A stretch of DNA of 64,000 bases, taken from NCBI RefSeq assembly GCF_014836335.1, contig NZ_JACSRA010000015.1, positions 1 through 64,000 on the forward strand, written 5' to 3'. The DNA comes from Clostridium cibarium (GTDB lineage Bacteria > Bacillota > Clostridia > Clostridiales > Clostridiaceae). Position 1 is the stretch's first letter; every line of letters begins with the position of its first letter. The notes under the pieces are model-generated. The model made no database searches and was not told the DNA's origin. It worked only from the letters and a program-made list of their open reading frames with translations. The translations under genes were made by a program, and so were the position numbers. This document shows, in pieces, positions 1 through 9,676 of the stretch.

Positions 1-93
1 CACAATGGACACCCTTGTCTTAAGCTAATGGTTGGCACTATCAACCCCCATATCGGACTTTCACCGACTAGTACGTGTCCATGCTGGGCACAC
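1..93 (-). mobile_element. Group IIC intron, 5' end (cut by window edge)
   Basis: Read on the minus strand from base 93, the sequence starts GTGTGCCCAGCATGG and continues with GGTGAAAGTCC and TTAGCTTAAGACAAGGGTG. This is the domain I pattern of bacterial group IIC introns as I remember it. The first base lies four bases beyond the stem of the terminator at 98-137, the placement class C introns are known for. The rest of the ribozyme and any reverse transcriptase gene would lie left of the window. The identification rests on the GUGUG start, the conserved blocks and the terminator-linked site. Confidence 0.85.
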
Positions 94-94
94 A

Positions 95-137
95 TAAAAA
101 ATAGGATATCATATTTAAAAATATGATATCCTATTTT
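95..137 (-). terminator. Terminator of the polysaccharide operon
   Basis: A perfect 17-bp inverted repeat (98-114 with 121-137, 6-base loop) sits just after the stop codon at 139-141. Its minus-strand transcript ends in a U-rich stem followed by UUAU. It closes the long minus-strand operon and is the landing site of the intron at 1-93. Confidence 0.9.
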
Positions 138-138
138 A

Positions 139-807
139 TTATTCTATTCTTATACCTAATGCATTATCAATTTCCTTTTGTCTTTTGGCCGGCACTCCAT
201 AATAAATTCCTAAAGAAAATGTATCTTTCAACACAAGACTTCCTGCTCCTACCAAAGTCTCTCTAGAAATTTTCACATTATCTGATACAATAGACCCTAC
301 CCCGATAAAACATAAATCCTCAATGTGTGTAAATCCTGAAAACTTATTTCCAATTGAGATAAATGAATGATCATCTAAGTGACTATCGTGTCCTATCACA
401 GTCCCACTATATACAATATTATTACTACCTACTTTAACATTAGGCTCTATAACAACATCACTTAATATAATATTGTTAGTTCCTATATAAAATGGTTTAT
501 TAATAACTACACTTTTATGTATATAATTTACAAATTCATATTTCTTATATTTTATCCTCTCATACAACTCTTTCCTTTTTCTCATACTCTTATACCCTAT
601 AGCAGTAATAAATTTATATGATTCAGGTGGATATTCTTGTTCAATCTCTTCAAAAGCCACTACCTTTTTTCCTAATAATTCATTCCTATCTATATAACAT
701 TTGTCAACAGTAAAACATTCAACCGAATAATTATCACTTTCTGATAAATAATAATAAATTTGTTTTGCAAAATCTCCTACTCCAAATATTATTATTTTAT
801 CTTTCAT
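139..807 (-). CDS. NeuD/PglD-like sugar O/N-acetyltransferase
   Basis: A 222-residue protein. It opens with a Rossmann-like segment (KDKIIIFGVGDFAKQIYYYL) and continues with hexapeptide repeats of a left-handed beta helix (VVIEPNVKVGSNNIVYSGTVIG, then further turns to about residue 205). This is the architecture of PglD and NeuD, which acetylate amino sugars or sialic acids with acetyl-CoA. The start at 807 is chosen because the protein begins MKDK there behind GGGAG; a longer frame to 921 would run far into the upstream gene. It overlaps that gene by 11 bp, so the two are probably translationally coupled. Together with the WecE-like aminotransferase two genes upstream, an attractive but unproven role is acetylation of a 4-amino-4,6-dideoxy sugar. 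Confidence 0.8.
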   Translation of the reverse strand: MKDKIIIFGVGDFAKQIYYYLSESDNYSVECFTVDKCYIDRNELLGKKVVAFEEIEQEYPPESYKFITAIGYKSMRKRKELYERIKYKKYEFVNYIHKSVVINKPFYIGTNNIILSDVVIEPNVKVGSNNIVYSGTVIGHDSHLDDHSFISIGNKFSGFTHIEDLCFIGVGSIVSDNVKISRETLVGAGSLVLKDTFSLGIYYGVPAKRQKEIDNALGIRIE

Positions 808-1960
808 TCTCTTCAACTCCCAGCAATATTTTTTCAATATTTTTAAATTCTTCATAACTTTCAAATTGAAAAATAATATAACCATGTCTATTAGAACTAT
901 CTGTAACATTGGCAAATCCATCAGATTCCTTAAGTTCCTTTTCTACTATAAAAGGTTCTAATACTGAATAATTTTCCTTAATTGTGATCATATCATCTAA
1001 ATTGAATATAAAAAATACAAAAGAATATTTATTCCATCTTCTTTTTATTTCTGTATAATTTCCTAATGCTTTGTCCATCACTAATTCTGTAAAATCTATA
1101 CCTGTAGATAACTTTACAAGATCACTTCCAATAAAGTCCCCACCCATTCTAGCTCCAATTTCGATTATATATGGAACTTTATCTTGAACTTTTATTTCCA
1201 CGTGCGATGCCCCATCCTGAATTTCCAAAGCATTTAATCCTTTTATAGCTGTATCAATTGCAGAAATAAGAACTTCTTTCCCTATTGTTCCTGGTTGTAA
1301 ATGAGCTCTTTCAATAAAATGAGGTGAACCTGTAGTAAATTTTTCTGTTATTGCTAAAAAAGAATGTTTGCCCTTATCTGTGAAAAACTCCATACTATAT
1401 TCAATTCCACCTATATATTCTTCCACTATAATTTCTTTGTTAAATGATTCATTTAATGCTAATTCTATTGCAAATTTTAAATCATCTTCTTTTTCAACTT
1501 TAGTTACACCCCTACTTCCTGATCTATCAGTTGGTTTCACTATTACAGGTAAAGATAATTGTAACAAAATATCTTCATATTGCTTATCACCTGACACTTT
1601 ACAGTACTTTGGAGATTTTACTCTATTTTTTAAAAAAGCTTCTCTCATTCTATATTTATTAGTTGATAACACTGTACATAACATAGTATTACCAACTAAA
1701 TTCATCTTATCTGATATATAATTTACTGTTAGCATCGCTAAATCTGATCCAACTGATAAAACTCCGTCAATCCCTATTTCTTTACACTTTTCCAATATTA
1801 TATCTTTTTCAATTATGCTAACAGGATAAAAGAAATCTGCATTTTCTTTTCCTATAGCACCATCTTCCCAAGCAAAAACATGAGTCTCTATATTTTTTTC
1901 TTTACATTTCAATATAAGCTTATTTTGATATTCATTAGCACCAATTATAGCTATTTTCAT
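797..1960 (-). CDS. ATP-grasp family ligase of the polysaccharide operon
   Basis: A 387-residue protein with an N-terminal pre-ATP-grasp Rossmann-like segment (MKIAIIGANEYQNKLILKCK), a central ATP-grasp domain (LPVIVKPTDRSGSRGVTKV, then VEEYIGGIEYSMEFF) and the metal-binding end (HVEIKV..VPYIIEIGARMGGDFI). ATP-grasp enzymes join a carboxylate to an amine or thiol through an acyl-phosphate. The gene has a GGGAGG site 6 bases before its ATG. Placed between an aminotransferase and an acetyltransferase gene, it may attach an amino acid or other acid to an amino sugar, but the substrate cannot be read from the sequence. Family assignment is confident, function is not. Confidence 0.8.
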   Translation of the reverse strand: MKIAIIGANEYQNKLILKCKEKNIETHVFAWEDGAIGKENADFFYPVSIIEKDIILEKCKEIGIDGVLSVGSDLAMLTVNYISDKMNLVGNTMLCTVLSTNKYRMREAFLKNRVKSPKYCKVSGDKQYEDILLQLSLPVIVKPTDRSGSRGVTKVEKEDDLKFAIELALNESFNKEIIVEEYIGGIEYSMEFFTDKGKHSFLAITEKFTTGSPHFIERAHLQPGTIGKEVLISAIDTAIKGLNALEIQDGASHVEIKVQDKVPYIIEIGARMGGDFIGSDLVKLSTGIDFTELVMDKALGNYTEIKRRWNKYSFVFFIFNLDDMITIKENYSVLEPFIVEKELKESDGFANVTDSSNRHGYIIFQFESYEEFKNIEKILLGVEENER

Positions 1961-1996
1961 TTTATCCCTCCCTCTTAAAATGGGACTTTATAGATA

Positions 1997-3130
1997 CTAT
2001 TTTGATCCCAAAAAGTCTCTTATATTTTTTATTATATACTGAATAGTGTTACCCTCTATTCCATAATACATTGGTAATCTTAGCAATCTTTCACTTTCCT
2101 TTGTTGTATAAAAATCTTTTCCAAAGAACTTACCAAATTTCTTTCCTGCTGGTGAATTATGTAAAGGTATATAATGAAACACAGATAATATTTGATTCTC
2201 CTTTAAATAATCTATTAGCTCATCTCTAGTATTCATATCTTTGCATTTAATATAAAACATATGTGCATTATGCTCACATCCATCAGGAATTGTTGGTAAC
2301 TCTAATATTTTATCTATTTCTAATTCTTTCAATCCATCATAATACATTTGCCAAGCATTTAATCTAGAATTGTTTATTTCATCCACTACCTCTAATTGAG
2401 CATATAAATATGCAGCATTAATATCACTTGGTAAATATGACGATCCATATTCAACCCACGTATACTTATCAACTTGCCCCTTAAAAAACTTACTTCTATT
2501 TGTCCCCTTTTCTCTAATAATTTCTGCTCTATCGATATATTTCAAATCATTAATTAATATTGCTCCACCTTCACCCATAGAATAATTTTTAGTTTCATGA
2601 AAACTAAAACATCCAAAATCTCCAATAGTTCCAAGTGCTTTTCCCTTATATTTAGACATTACACCTTGCGCTGCATCTTCAATAACTAAAAGGTTATGTC
2701 TTTTAGCAATATCCATAATTTTATCCATTTCACAAGCAACTCCAGCATAATGAACAGGAACTATCGCCCTTGTCCTACTTGTTATTGCATCTTCAATTTT
2801 ATTTTCATCTATATTCATAGTATCAGGTCTAATATCAACAAACACTATTTTAGCGCCCCTCATTACAAATGCATCTGCAGTAGAAACAAATGTAAATGAA
2901 GGCATAATAACTTCATCCCCTTCTTTTATATCTGCCAAAATCGCAGCCATTTCCAATGCATGTGTACAAGAAGTTGTTAATAATATCTTTTTACAATTAA
3001 ATTTGTCTTCCATAAAAGAACTACACAACTTCGTAAATTTTCCATCTCCACAAATTTTTTTATTCTCTACTGCTTCACGAATATAATTTAATTCTTTCCC
3101 TACAAAAGGAGGGATATTAAAATTAATCAT
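1997..3130 (-). CDS. wecE: WecE-like dTDP-4-amino-4,6-dideoxygalactose transaminase
   Basis: A 377-residue DegT/DnrJ/EryC1 aminotransferase. It agrees closely, over its whole length, with my memory of E. coli WecE (RffA): PSFTFVSTADAFVMRGAKIV, VPVHYAGVACEMD, GCFSFHETKNY, REKGTNRSKFFKGQVDKYTW and VFHYIPLHNSPAGKKFG are all recognisable. WecE moves an amino group from glutamate to dTDP-4-keto-6-deoxyglucose, giving dTDP-Fuc4N. The PLP-binding lysine is the K of HETKNY (near residue 181). The start at 3130 is preferred over the ATG two codons upstream because AAGGTGG is then 7 bases away. The WecF-like gene two positions upstream in the operon supports a Fuc4NAc pathway. Confidence 0.88.
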   Translation of the reverse strand: MINFNIPPFVGKELNYIREAVENKKICGDGKFTKLCSSFMEDKFNCKKILLTTSCTHALEMAAILADIKEGDEVIMPSFTFVSTADAFVMRGAKIVFVDIRPDTMNIDENKIEDAITSRTRAIVPVHYAGVACEMDKIMDIAKRHNLLVIEDAAQGVMSKYKGKALGTIGDFGCFSFHETKNYSMGEGGAILINDLKYIDRAEIIREKGTNRSKFFKGQVDKYTWVEYGSSYLPSDINAAYLYAQLEVVDEINNSRLNAWQMYYDGLKELEIDKILELPTIPDGCEHNAHMFYIKCKDMNTRDELIDYLKENQILSVFHYIPLHNSPAGKKFGKFFGKDFYTTKESERLLRLPMYYGIEGNTIQYIIKNIRDFLGSK

Positions 3131-3152
3131 TTTCATACCACCTTTTCATCAA

Positions 3153-4586
3153 TTATTGCTTATCGAATTTTTTCTTTAAAATATCATAAACTTTTCTCAA
3201 TATTTCTTTATATAAAACCGTAACAATTACTATACTTAATATTCCAAATAGTATTGTAAAAAAGTTAGCTTTATTAAACGTAGAATATAATGCATATGAT
3301 GCTATTATAAATATACATATATAGAATTCTCTTAATTTATAATTAACATAATAAAATTTTAGTGAAATATGAGTTCTTAATACATAAAATAATATATATG
3401 AAATTCCCGTAGAAATTGCTGCTCCTTTAGCTCCTAACATTGGAACTAAGATTAAGTTTCCTATAACATTCAGTAAACAACTAGCAACCGATATTAGTAT
3501 ATGATAGTTTGGCTTTTTACTAAAATTTATTCCTATTACTGTTGTTTCTGATACTGTGTACATTATTGGCATAAATATAAGAAAAGGCATTATAAAACTA
3601 GCACTTCTATATTCCGCTCCCAATAAATATACTACAATGTCTTTAAATAAAATTAACCCTATTCCCATATACAGCATAGCAACTGATATATATTGACACA
3701 TATTGCTAAAAAACTGTTTATTTTCACGGTTCTCTATATACTTTTCCAACGCTACAGGAGTCCAAAATGTTGTAAATGTTGATTGTACAGCGTTTAATAA
3801 TGCAACTATACTAAATGCCGCACCATATACCCCCAACTCCTCATACCCTGAAAATTGTTTAATTGCAATTCTATCAACATATTGAAATATCCATGTCACT
3901 GCTCCACTAAATACTAATGGAATCCCATAGGCAATCAATACTTTTTGATCATTTTTCAGCATTTCTTTCTTATAAGAACTTACTCTCCAATATTTCATAT
4001 CTAATAATATTGCTATTATTGTAGATAAAAGATTAGAGAATACTGTAGCGATAACCAATGTTAAATAACTTTTATTCAAAGGTGTTGCTAATACAATCAC
4101 GCCTATTATATAAGACAACTTTTGTATAACTTGCAAAATCGAATAACTTCTTGATTTTTGTTCCATTCTAATTATCAAAAAAGCAAATCTATTAATTAAC
4201 ATTATTGTGTTATTTATAATTATAAATATCATAATAAAAAAACTTTCGCTTTGAAAAAAAACAAGTGCTAATTTTTTGTAAAAAACCAACATTCCTACAG
4301 CTATTACTACATTGAGTATAAATGGAATAATTAAAGATTGTTGTAATAATTTCGGCCTTAATTTCTCTTTTTCCTCATAAAAAAAACGTACAAATGATTG
4401 ATCTAAACCACAAATAATAGCTAGCATAGCAATGTTTGCCACTAAAGTAAACATAGAAAACTTCCCATATTCTTCTGGATTTATTAATCTAGTTATTACT
4501 GGTGAGCTAAAAAAACCAATTATAAGCGTTATACCACTTCCTAACGCATATGACATGAAACTTCTTATTAACGAACCTTTTTTCAT
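3153..4586 (-). CDS. wzx: Wzx-type oligosaccharide flippase
   Basis: A 477-residue, very hydrophobic protein with about 12-14 predicted membrane segments, beginning SFMSYALGSGITLIIGFFSSPVITRLINPEEYGKFS in the usual manner of the polysaccharide transporter (MOP/MATE) superfamily. Such proteins flip undecaprenyl-linked repeat units to the outer face of the membrane for polymerisation. The neighbouring Wzy-like gene and the CpsC/CpsD pair fit a Wzx/Wzy pathway. About 85 bp separate it from the upstream glycosyltransferase gene. Confidence 0.88.
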   Translation of the reverse strand: MKKGSLIRSFMSYALGSGITLIIGFFSSPVITRLINPEEYGKFSMFTLVANIAMLAIICGLDQSFVRFFYEEKEKLRPKLLQQSLIIPFILNVVIAVGMLVFYKKLALVFFQSESFFIMIFIIINNTIMLINRFAFLIIRMEQKSRSYSILQVIQKLSYIIGVIVLATPLNKSYLTLVIATVFSNLLSTIIAILLDMKYWRVSSYKKEMLKNDQKVLIAYGIPLVFSGAVTWIFQYVDRIAIKQFSGYEELGVYGAAFSIVALLNAVQSTFTTFWTPVALEKYIENRENKQFFSNMCQYISVAMLYMGIGLILFKDIVVYLLGAEYRSASFIMPFLIFMPIMYTVSETTVIGINFSKKPNYHILISVASCLLNVIGNLILVPMLGAKGAAISTGISYILFYVLRTHISLKFYYVNYKLREFYICIFIIASYALYSTFNKANFFTILFGILSIVIVTVLYKEILRKVYDILKKKFDKQ

Positions 4587-4670
4587 CTAAAACTCCTCAT
4601 CTTAATATAACAATTAGCTATATAACTTTTCTTAAACTATCTTTAAAGTTTCTCAAATACATATAAAATT

Positions 4671-5729
4671 CTAATATTTATCTGAGAAAAAAACCTTCGA
4701 CCAATCGCTAATAAACTTTTTATTTGAAAATTCTACTTCTAATATATTTCTGTTCTCATTTGTCTTGCATTCATCTATCAAAGAAAAAAATTCATCTTCT
4801 TTCTTAATTCCACTTATCTCAAATACATTAATATTTATAGATTTCAAAAAACTCCAAGTTGATATATCATCTCTTATATACACCTTTTTCCCCATATATA
4901 GTAAAGTAAGAATGTTTCCCATGGCTTGTTGTCGCTTATGGTTGAATATTGCAATATCTATATCATTTAAAGAATTCACATACTCTTCATACGATAAAAA
5001 CTTAACTTGTTCATTAAATTTATTACCTAACACTTTTTTACCATGTTGTATAACATCTTTGGTATACTCCTTATCTCCATAAGCTAATGGGCAAATCACT
5101 TCAATATTTTTATCTTTATATTTACTTAAATAATCTATAATCTCTATATGATTATTTGACGGATCAGCAGAATTCCCTATCTGTATTGCGATTTTTTCTC
5201 TACTTAACTTAACTTTATGCTTACTATTTATTAATTCTGTATCTATTAAATATGGATAAAATCCACTATAATATATTGCTTTAGTTTTATACCACTTTTT
5301 CGCTAAAATGTAATCGCCCTCTACATATGTAATTATATTTCCAATCCTTTTTATAATCATTCTTCTAAGAATTTCCCATTTATTATATCTTGAATTCATT
5401 AAATAATTATATAGATCTGCTCCCCATAATACCCAATAAGAATTTTTTAATAAGCGCATGTTACTTATAAAATATAAAAATAAATCTTTTCCCCAAAACA
5501 AACTGTGTAATATCAATTTTTTCTTACCAGGGATTTTATTTAAATGTAAAATTACATCTTTTTCACTATTGTAAAAAAATACATTATCATAATCGAAACT
5601 TTTATCTTTAGTTAAATACTCTGCTTTTTTAAATACTAAAAAAATATGATCGTTACTTTCGAAATTTTTATTAATCATCTCTATAAAAGAAGCAGTAAAC
5701 TTTTCATGCGGAAAAATATGTATATTCAT
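4671..5729 (-). CDS. WecF-like Fuc4NAc transferase (GT56)
   Basis: A 352-residue glycosyltransferase matching the WecF/RffT pattern (GT56): WVLWGADLYNYL, IAIQIGNSADPSNNH, a central VICPLAYGDKEY, and FNHKRQQAMGNILTLLYMGKKV. The E. coli enzyme moves Fuc4NAc from its dTDP form onto lipid II of enterobacterial common antigen. The length is close to the family norm (about 350-360). Finding it in one operon with WecE- and WecC-like enzymes makes the assignment stronger. The exact acceptor here is unknown, since a WecG-like ManNAcA transferase was not seen in the window. Confidence 0.8.
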   Translation of the reverse strand: MNIHIFPHEKFTASFIEMINKNFESNDHIFLVFKKAEYLTKDKSFDYDNVFFYNSEKDVILHLNKIPGKKKLILHSLFWGKDLFLYFISNMRLLKNSYWVLWGADLYNYLMNSRYNKWEILRRMIIKRIGNIITYVEGDYILAKKWYKTKAIYYSGFYPYLIDTELINSKHKVKLSREKIAIQIGNSADPSNNHIEIIDYLSKYKDKNIEVICPLAYGDKEYTKDVIQHGKKVLGNKFNEQVKFLSYEEYVNSLNDIDIAIFNHKRQQAMGNILTLLYMGKKVYIRDDISTWSFLKSININVFEISGIKKEDEFFSLIDECKTNENRNILEVEFSNKKFISDWSKVFFSDKY

Positions 5730-5734
5730 TTTTA

Positions 5735-7000
5735 TTAAACCTTCCTTTGAAACAATACAATTGAAATTATTGTAATTGTTGATATCGGTGTTGAATAAAT
5801 TATCTGTGCATTAATAATTCCAGTCGTAAATACAAAAGATATAATTGTTGATAATAATAATAATTTTGTATAGTTATTTATATTACCACTTTTTATCAGG
5901 CTTACTATTATAGTTATAATAAACACTACAATAGGTATAATGGCAAAAATTCCCATTTTGCCCATAATTGTATAAATCCCATTATCTATAAACATACTAG
6001 TAGAAGCAATTGATGAATCTACATTATAGAGAACCATCTCTTTGCCTAAACCAAAACCCAAATATCCACTCTCTCTTATTTCATTTAAGCATTCATAATT
6101 AGTTCTTGACCTAACATTATTTTCTTTATATTCTTTATTTAATAATTGTACAAATCTATTTACTATCACATTATTAGAGCTACTAGCATATGACATCACT
6201 TCACCATTAAACATTATAGCTGTAGAAATAATCATAAAACAACTTAAAGCAAGACTAAAAATCACTATTACATTCTTTCTTGCACTATTTATTATAAATG
6301 CTAAAATTAATAAAGTTAAATACATTAATATTAAAGCTCTACTTTGAGATATAATAGCGCTAGCGATACTAGATATTACTGCAATTATCTTAATTCTATT
6401 TTTTACTATACTTTTTTTCGCAGAAAATATTAGTGGTAACAGTAATGAAAGACACCCATTTGAAAAAGCCACTCTACTACTCTCCCACCATAACAATAAA
6501 TTATCATTATAAATTAACGGTAAAATCTTGTCTCTAAATATGTATATAATAATTGTAGTTATAGAATATATAATAATAGAATATATCACTATCCTTACAT
6601 ATCCCCCACCGTTATTTTTAAAATAAATATCAACTCTAAAAACAAAGTATGTGATTATTATTAGCATAAATGTTTTAATATCACTTTTTAGAAAAATATT
6701 TTGATTTTTATATCCTATATACATATATATTATAATTAATATAACAAAAAAAATCGTTAAAAAATCATACTTCGCAAATGGAACCGCTTTATTTTTTACT
6801 ATCTGTCTTAAAGATAATAAAAGCAATAAAATCAGTAAAATATTTGTCAAAGAAATCCCAAATAAACTTAATCCAATTTTCTCATATATTTTTTCATTAA
6901 AAGGAACTGATAAAATCAATATCAAATATAACTTATAAATATTATCTGTATTTTTTAATGAAACTACTGCAATTAAACAAATCCATAATAAACTCAACAT
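5735..7000 (-). CDS. wzy: Wzy-type polysaccharide polymerase
   Basis: A 421-residue protein made almost wholly of membrane segments (about 10-12), with a larger external loop near residues 265-315 (NNVIVNRFVQLLNKEYKENN followed by RSRTNYECLNEI). This layout is typical of O-antigen polymerases, which join flipped repeat units. Sequence conservation in this class is weak, so the call rests on topology and on the position between glycosyltransferase genes, close to wzx. Confidence 0.75.
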   Translation of the reverse strand: MLSLLWICLIAVVSLKNTDNIYKLYLILILSVPFNEKIYEKIGLSLFGISLTNILLILLLLLSLRQIVKNKAVPFAKYDFLTIFFVILIIIYMYIGYKNQNIFLKSDIKTFMLIIITYFVFRVDIYFKNNGGGYVRIVIYSIIIYSITTIIIYIFRDKILPLIYNDNLLLWWESSRVAFSNGCLSLLLPLIFSAKKSIVKNRIKIIAVISSIASAIISQSRALILMYLTLLILAFIINSARKNVIVIFSLALSCFMIISTAIMFNGEVMSYASSSNNVIVNRFVQLLNKEYKENNVRSRTNYECLNEIRESGYLGFGLGKEMVLYNVDSSIASTSMFIDNGIYTIMGKMGIFAIIPIVVFIITIIVSLIKSGNINNYTKLLLLSTIISFVFTTGIINAQIIYSTPISTITIISIVLFQRKV

Positions 7001-7014
7001 CTATCTTTAACCTC

Positions 7015-8316
7015 TTACGTTAATTTATTAAATAAATCTAATACAACTTTTTCCCATGTAAAAAGAAAACATGGTTTTTTCCAATTACTATCGTAATCTT
7101 TATACGAATTCTCTATGTTATTTAGCAAATCAAATATATCTGTTTCTTCATTATAGATAATTGGTCCTTTATCCACTTCTCTCATTATATATCCTAGTTC
7201 ATCTTCCTTTGAACCTAATATAGAAACAACAACTGCTTCACTCCCAATATATTCATATAATTTTCCAGGTACTTGAGAACTATTTTTATTGCCATACAAC
7301 AATAGTACGTCTGCTTTAATTACATACTTTATTGCTTCTTTAAATGGAAGAAAATCAACTATTTTTACGCATTCAAATTCTCTTAGTTTTTTTTCATCAT
7401 CTGAACTATCAAATTGACCTATAAAAAGTATATTTAATTTCTTATATACTTTATAGTTTTCTTCTTTTAACTTATTTAAAGCTAAACATAAAGGTGTAAT
7501 ATCTCTCAACTTGCTATATATAGTACCTGTATGAACTATATTAATCTTATCCTCTTTTATGTGTTCCGGTACTTCCTCAGATCTACTATATTCTTTATAC
7601 AATTCAGAATTAAATCCTCTATAAACCACATCTGCATTTTCTTCATTCAAGCTATATTTCTTAATATAAAAGTTTAATGTTGACTTAGTCGTAAATAATA
7701 ATTTATCTACTTTTTCAACAACTTTTCTTTCCAATCTTTCTTCAATTTTCTTCTTTACCCATAACCCATTTTCTCTTAAAGCACTATCCCCATTCCAAGG
7801 GTCACTCCAATATCCTACCCACTTTATTTTTGGATACTTGTTTTTTAGTTTACTCGCAACTAGGTGGCTCGATGGTGTTTCATGAATAGAAAGCATCAAA
7901 TCATATTCGGTACTATTAATAAGTTTACATGCTTCCTTATATGCTGGCCTAATCCAAAATATAAATGAATCTGGTATCAATAGATTAGTTTTTATAAAAT
8001 TATTTACTTTCACCTTAATCTTATTCAATTTAGTATTACTAGTTTCTTTTTTTACATCATCATCACTTTTCACAACCTTTTTCTTTCTATTAAAAAGATT
8101 GTACAAGTAGCCTGCATTCACCCTAACTATATTCACACTACTATTAAAAGCATCTTCTAATGACTTATCATATGCAATTGAATCTTTAGGATAATCTACT
8201 CCAATAACATCTATATCATTTCCTAATTCATTTAAATAATTAATGTAATTAAGCAGCCTAATATTCCCCGATCCGCCATATGGGGGCAAATATGTTGCAA
8301 TTATTAAAATTTTCAT
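7015..8316 (-). CDS. Glycosyltransferase family 4 protein
   Basis: A 433-residue GT-B fold glycosyltransferase. The N-terminus, KILIIATYLPPYGGSGNIRL, is the usual glycine-rich start of the family. The C-terminal half has INIVHTGTIYSKLRDITPL and LLYGNKNSSQVPGKLYEYIG, where the P-KLYEY block binds the donor nucleotide-sugar. A charged stretch at about residues 80-105 separates the first strands from the rest. It acts on the cytoplasmic face in building the lipid-linked repeat unit. Donor and acceptor cannot be told from the sequence. Confidence 0.82.
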   Translation of the reverse strand: MKILIIATYLPPYGGSGNIRLLNYINYLNELGNDIDVIGVDYPKDSIAYDKSLEDAFNSSVNIVRVNAGYLYNLFNRKKKVVKSDDDVKKETSNTKLNKIKVKVNNFIKTNLLIPDSFIFWIRPAYKEACKLINSTEYDLMLSIHETPSSHLVASKLKNKYPKIKWVGYWSDPWNGDSALRENGLWVKKKIEERLERKVVEKVDKLLFTTKSTLNFYIKKYSLNEENADVVYRGFNSELYKEYSRSEEVPEHIKEDKINIVHTGTIYSKLRDITPLCLALNKLKEENYKVYKKLNILFIGQFDSSDDEKKLREFECVKIVDFLPFKEAIKYVIKADVLLLYGNKNSSQVPGKLYEYIGSEAVVVSILGSKEDELGYIMREVDKGPIIYNEETDIFDLLNNIENSYKDYDSNWKKPCFLFTWEKVVLDLFNKLT

Positions 8317-8334
8317 TTTACATCTCCATTATTG

Positions 8335-9666
8335 TTAATAAAACTCTTTAATCCTTTTTACATGATCTTCTATATAATATTTAAATGAACTTTCACATAT
8401 TTTTTCGTTCTGTTCTTGTAATATTCCCTTATCATCAAACATTCTTATAATTATTCTTAATATTTCCTCTACATTAGGATTAAATATGTTTTCTTTAAAG
8501 TTACTTTCTATTAATACCCTACTCCCAACTCTACTACTCACTATTACAGGAACTCCATAACTCAAAGCTTCTATTGTATTAAATCCAAATGTTTCATACC
8601 ATATACTTGGAACTATTACTAAATCTGTTGAAGAAAATATATTCTCAAGATCATCTTGATTATAAGTACCATTTAAATATATATTATTTGGTAATATATT
8701 ACTTGTTACATTTATTTTCCCATATACATTAAGATTTATGTTATTAATATTTCTTTTTTTTAATTCTTCCATTGTTAGTACTAATAAGTTAAATCCTTTA
8801 TATCCCTCAGTAGGTCCTAAAAAAGTTATATTTAAATTATCTTTTTTAAATTTTTTTTTCTTTCTTCTATCTTTTATATCTCCATGAGTTATATATACAA
8901 CTTCACCTTTGACTTTTAAATATTTTTCATATATGTTTTTAGTTACATCACTATTAAATAAGAATACATCAACCAATAAGAACATATCTTCATAATATTT
9001 TAGCAATTTTTCATATTTATCTTTATCTATCACAATATCTGCTTTTGGTACTTGAATAGAATTCTTAAATTTTTTAATTTTTTTTAATAAACTGAAAACT
9101 TTATTACTTTTTAATATTCTATACATTGGACTTTGCAATATATATAACTTTTTCTTATTAAATCCAGTAGCATTGCATTTTAAACACTTTATAACATCTC
9201 TTTTTTTACAAACACACCCACTATTATCAACAAAATTGACTTTAGTACATAACCCATAATAATCATGAGTAGTAAAAACAACTTTTATGCCTAACTTTTT
9301 ACACGCTAATAACATTTCTTTATGTAACCCCATTAATGTATGAATATGAACCACATCAAACTGCATTTTTTCTAGGAAATACATAAAAATATCTTCATCA
9401 CAACTTGTCATAAATCGCATTGGCTCTAAAGTCCCATCCAACAATGGCACCGGTAATGGATTTATAATTTCGTATATCCTTATACTTTCCTTGATTCCAA
9501 AAAACTTTATTTCTGTTTTTTTATTTGTCATTAACAATTTTCCTGGAAATAGTAGATATACTTCATCCCCTTGCTTCTCTTGTTCTTTCATAATATCGAG
9601 GCTATACTTAGTTAAGCCACCACTTCTATATGGTGGTAACCCAAGTGAATAGTGCAAAATTTTCAT
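8335..9666 (-). CDS. Glycosyltransferase family 4 protein with Cys cluster
   Basis: A 443-residue GT-B glycosyltransferase. It begins MKILHYSLGLPPYRSGGLTK and carries VVFTTHDYYGLC followed by a cysteine-rich loop (C, CVC, CLKC) that may bind a metal; similar loops occur in other GT4 enzymes after the HDYY block. The donor-binding end is SIWYETFGFNTIEALSYGVP. The start at 9666 is chosen because an AGGAG site lies about 6 bases upstream; an earlier in-frame ATG at 9699 would overlap the preceding gene. Specificity is unknown. Confidence 0.82.
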   Translation of the reverse strand: MKILHYSLGLPPYRSGGLTKYSLDIMKEQEKQGDEVYLLFPGKLLMTNKKTEIKFFGIKESIRIYEIINPLPVPLLDGTLEPMRFMTSCDEDIFMYFLEKMQFDVVHIHTLMGLHKEMLLACKKLGIKVVFTTHDYYGLCTKVNFVDNSGCVCKKRDVIKCLKCNATGFNKKKLYILQSPMYRILKSNKVFSLLKKIKKFKNSIQVPKADIVIDKDKYEKLLKYYEDMFLLVDVFLFNSDVTKNIYEKYLKVKGEVVYITHGDIKDRRKKKKFKKDNLNITFLGPTEGYKGFNLLVLTMEELKKRNINNINLNVYGKINVTSNILPNNIYLNGTYNQDDLENIFSSTDLVIVPSIWYETFGFNTIEALSYGVPVIVSSRVGSRVLIESNFKENIFNPNVEEILRIIIRMFDDKGILQEQNEKICESSFKYYIEDHVKRIKEFY

Positions 9667-9676
9667 ATCTACTCCT

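Noticed and set aside
9100-9260. Separate zinc-finger domain in the glycosyltransferase at 8335
   Set aside because: Cysteine-rich loops after the HDYY block are common in GT4 enzymes, so it was kept as part of that protein.
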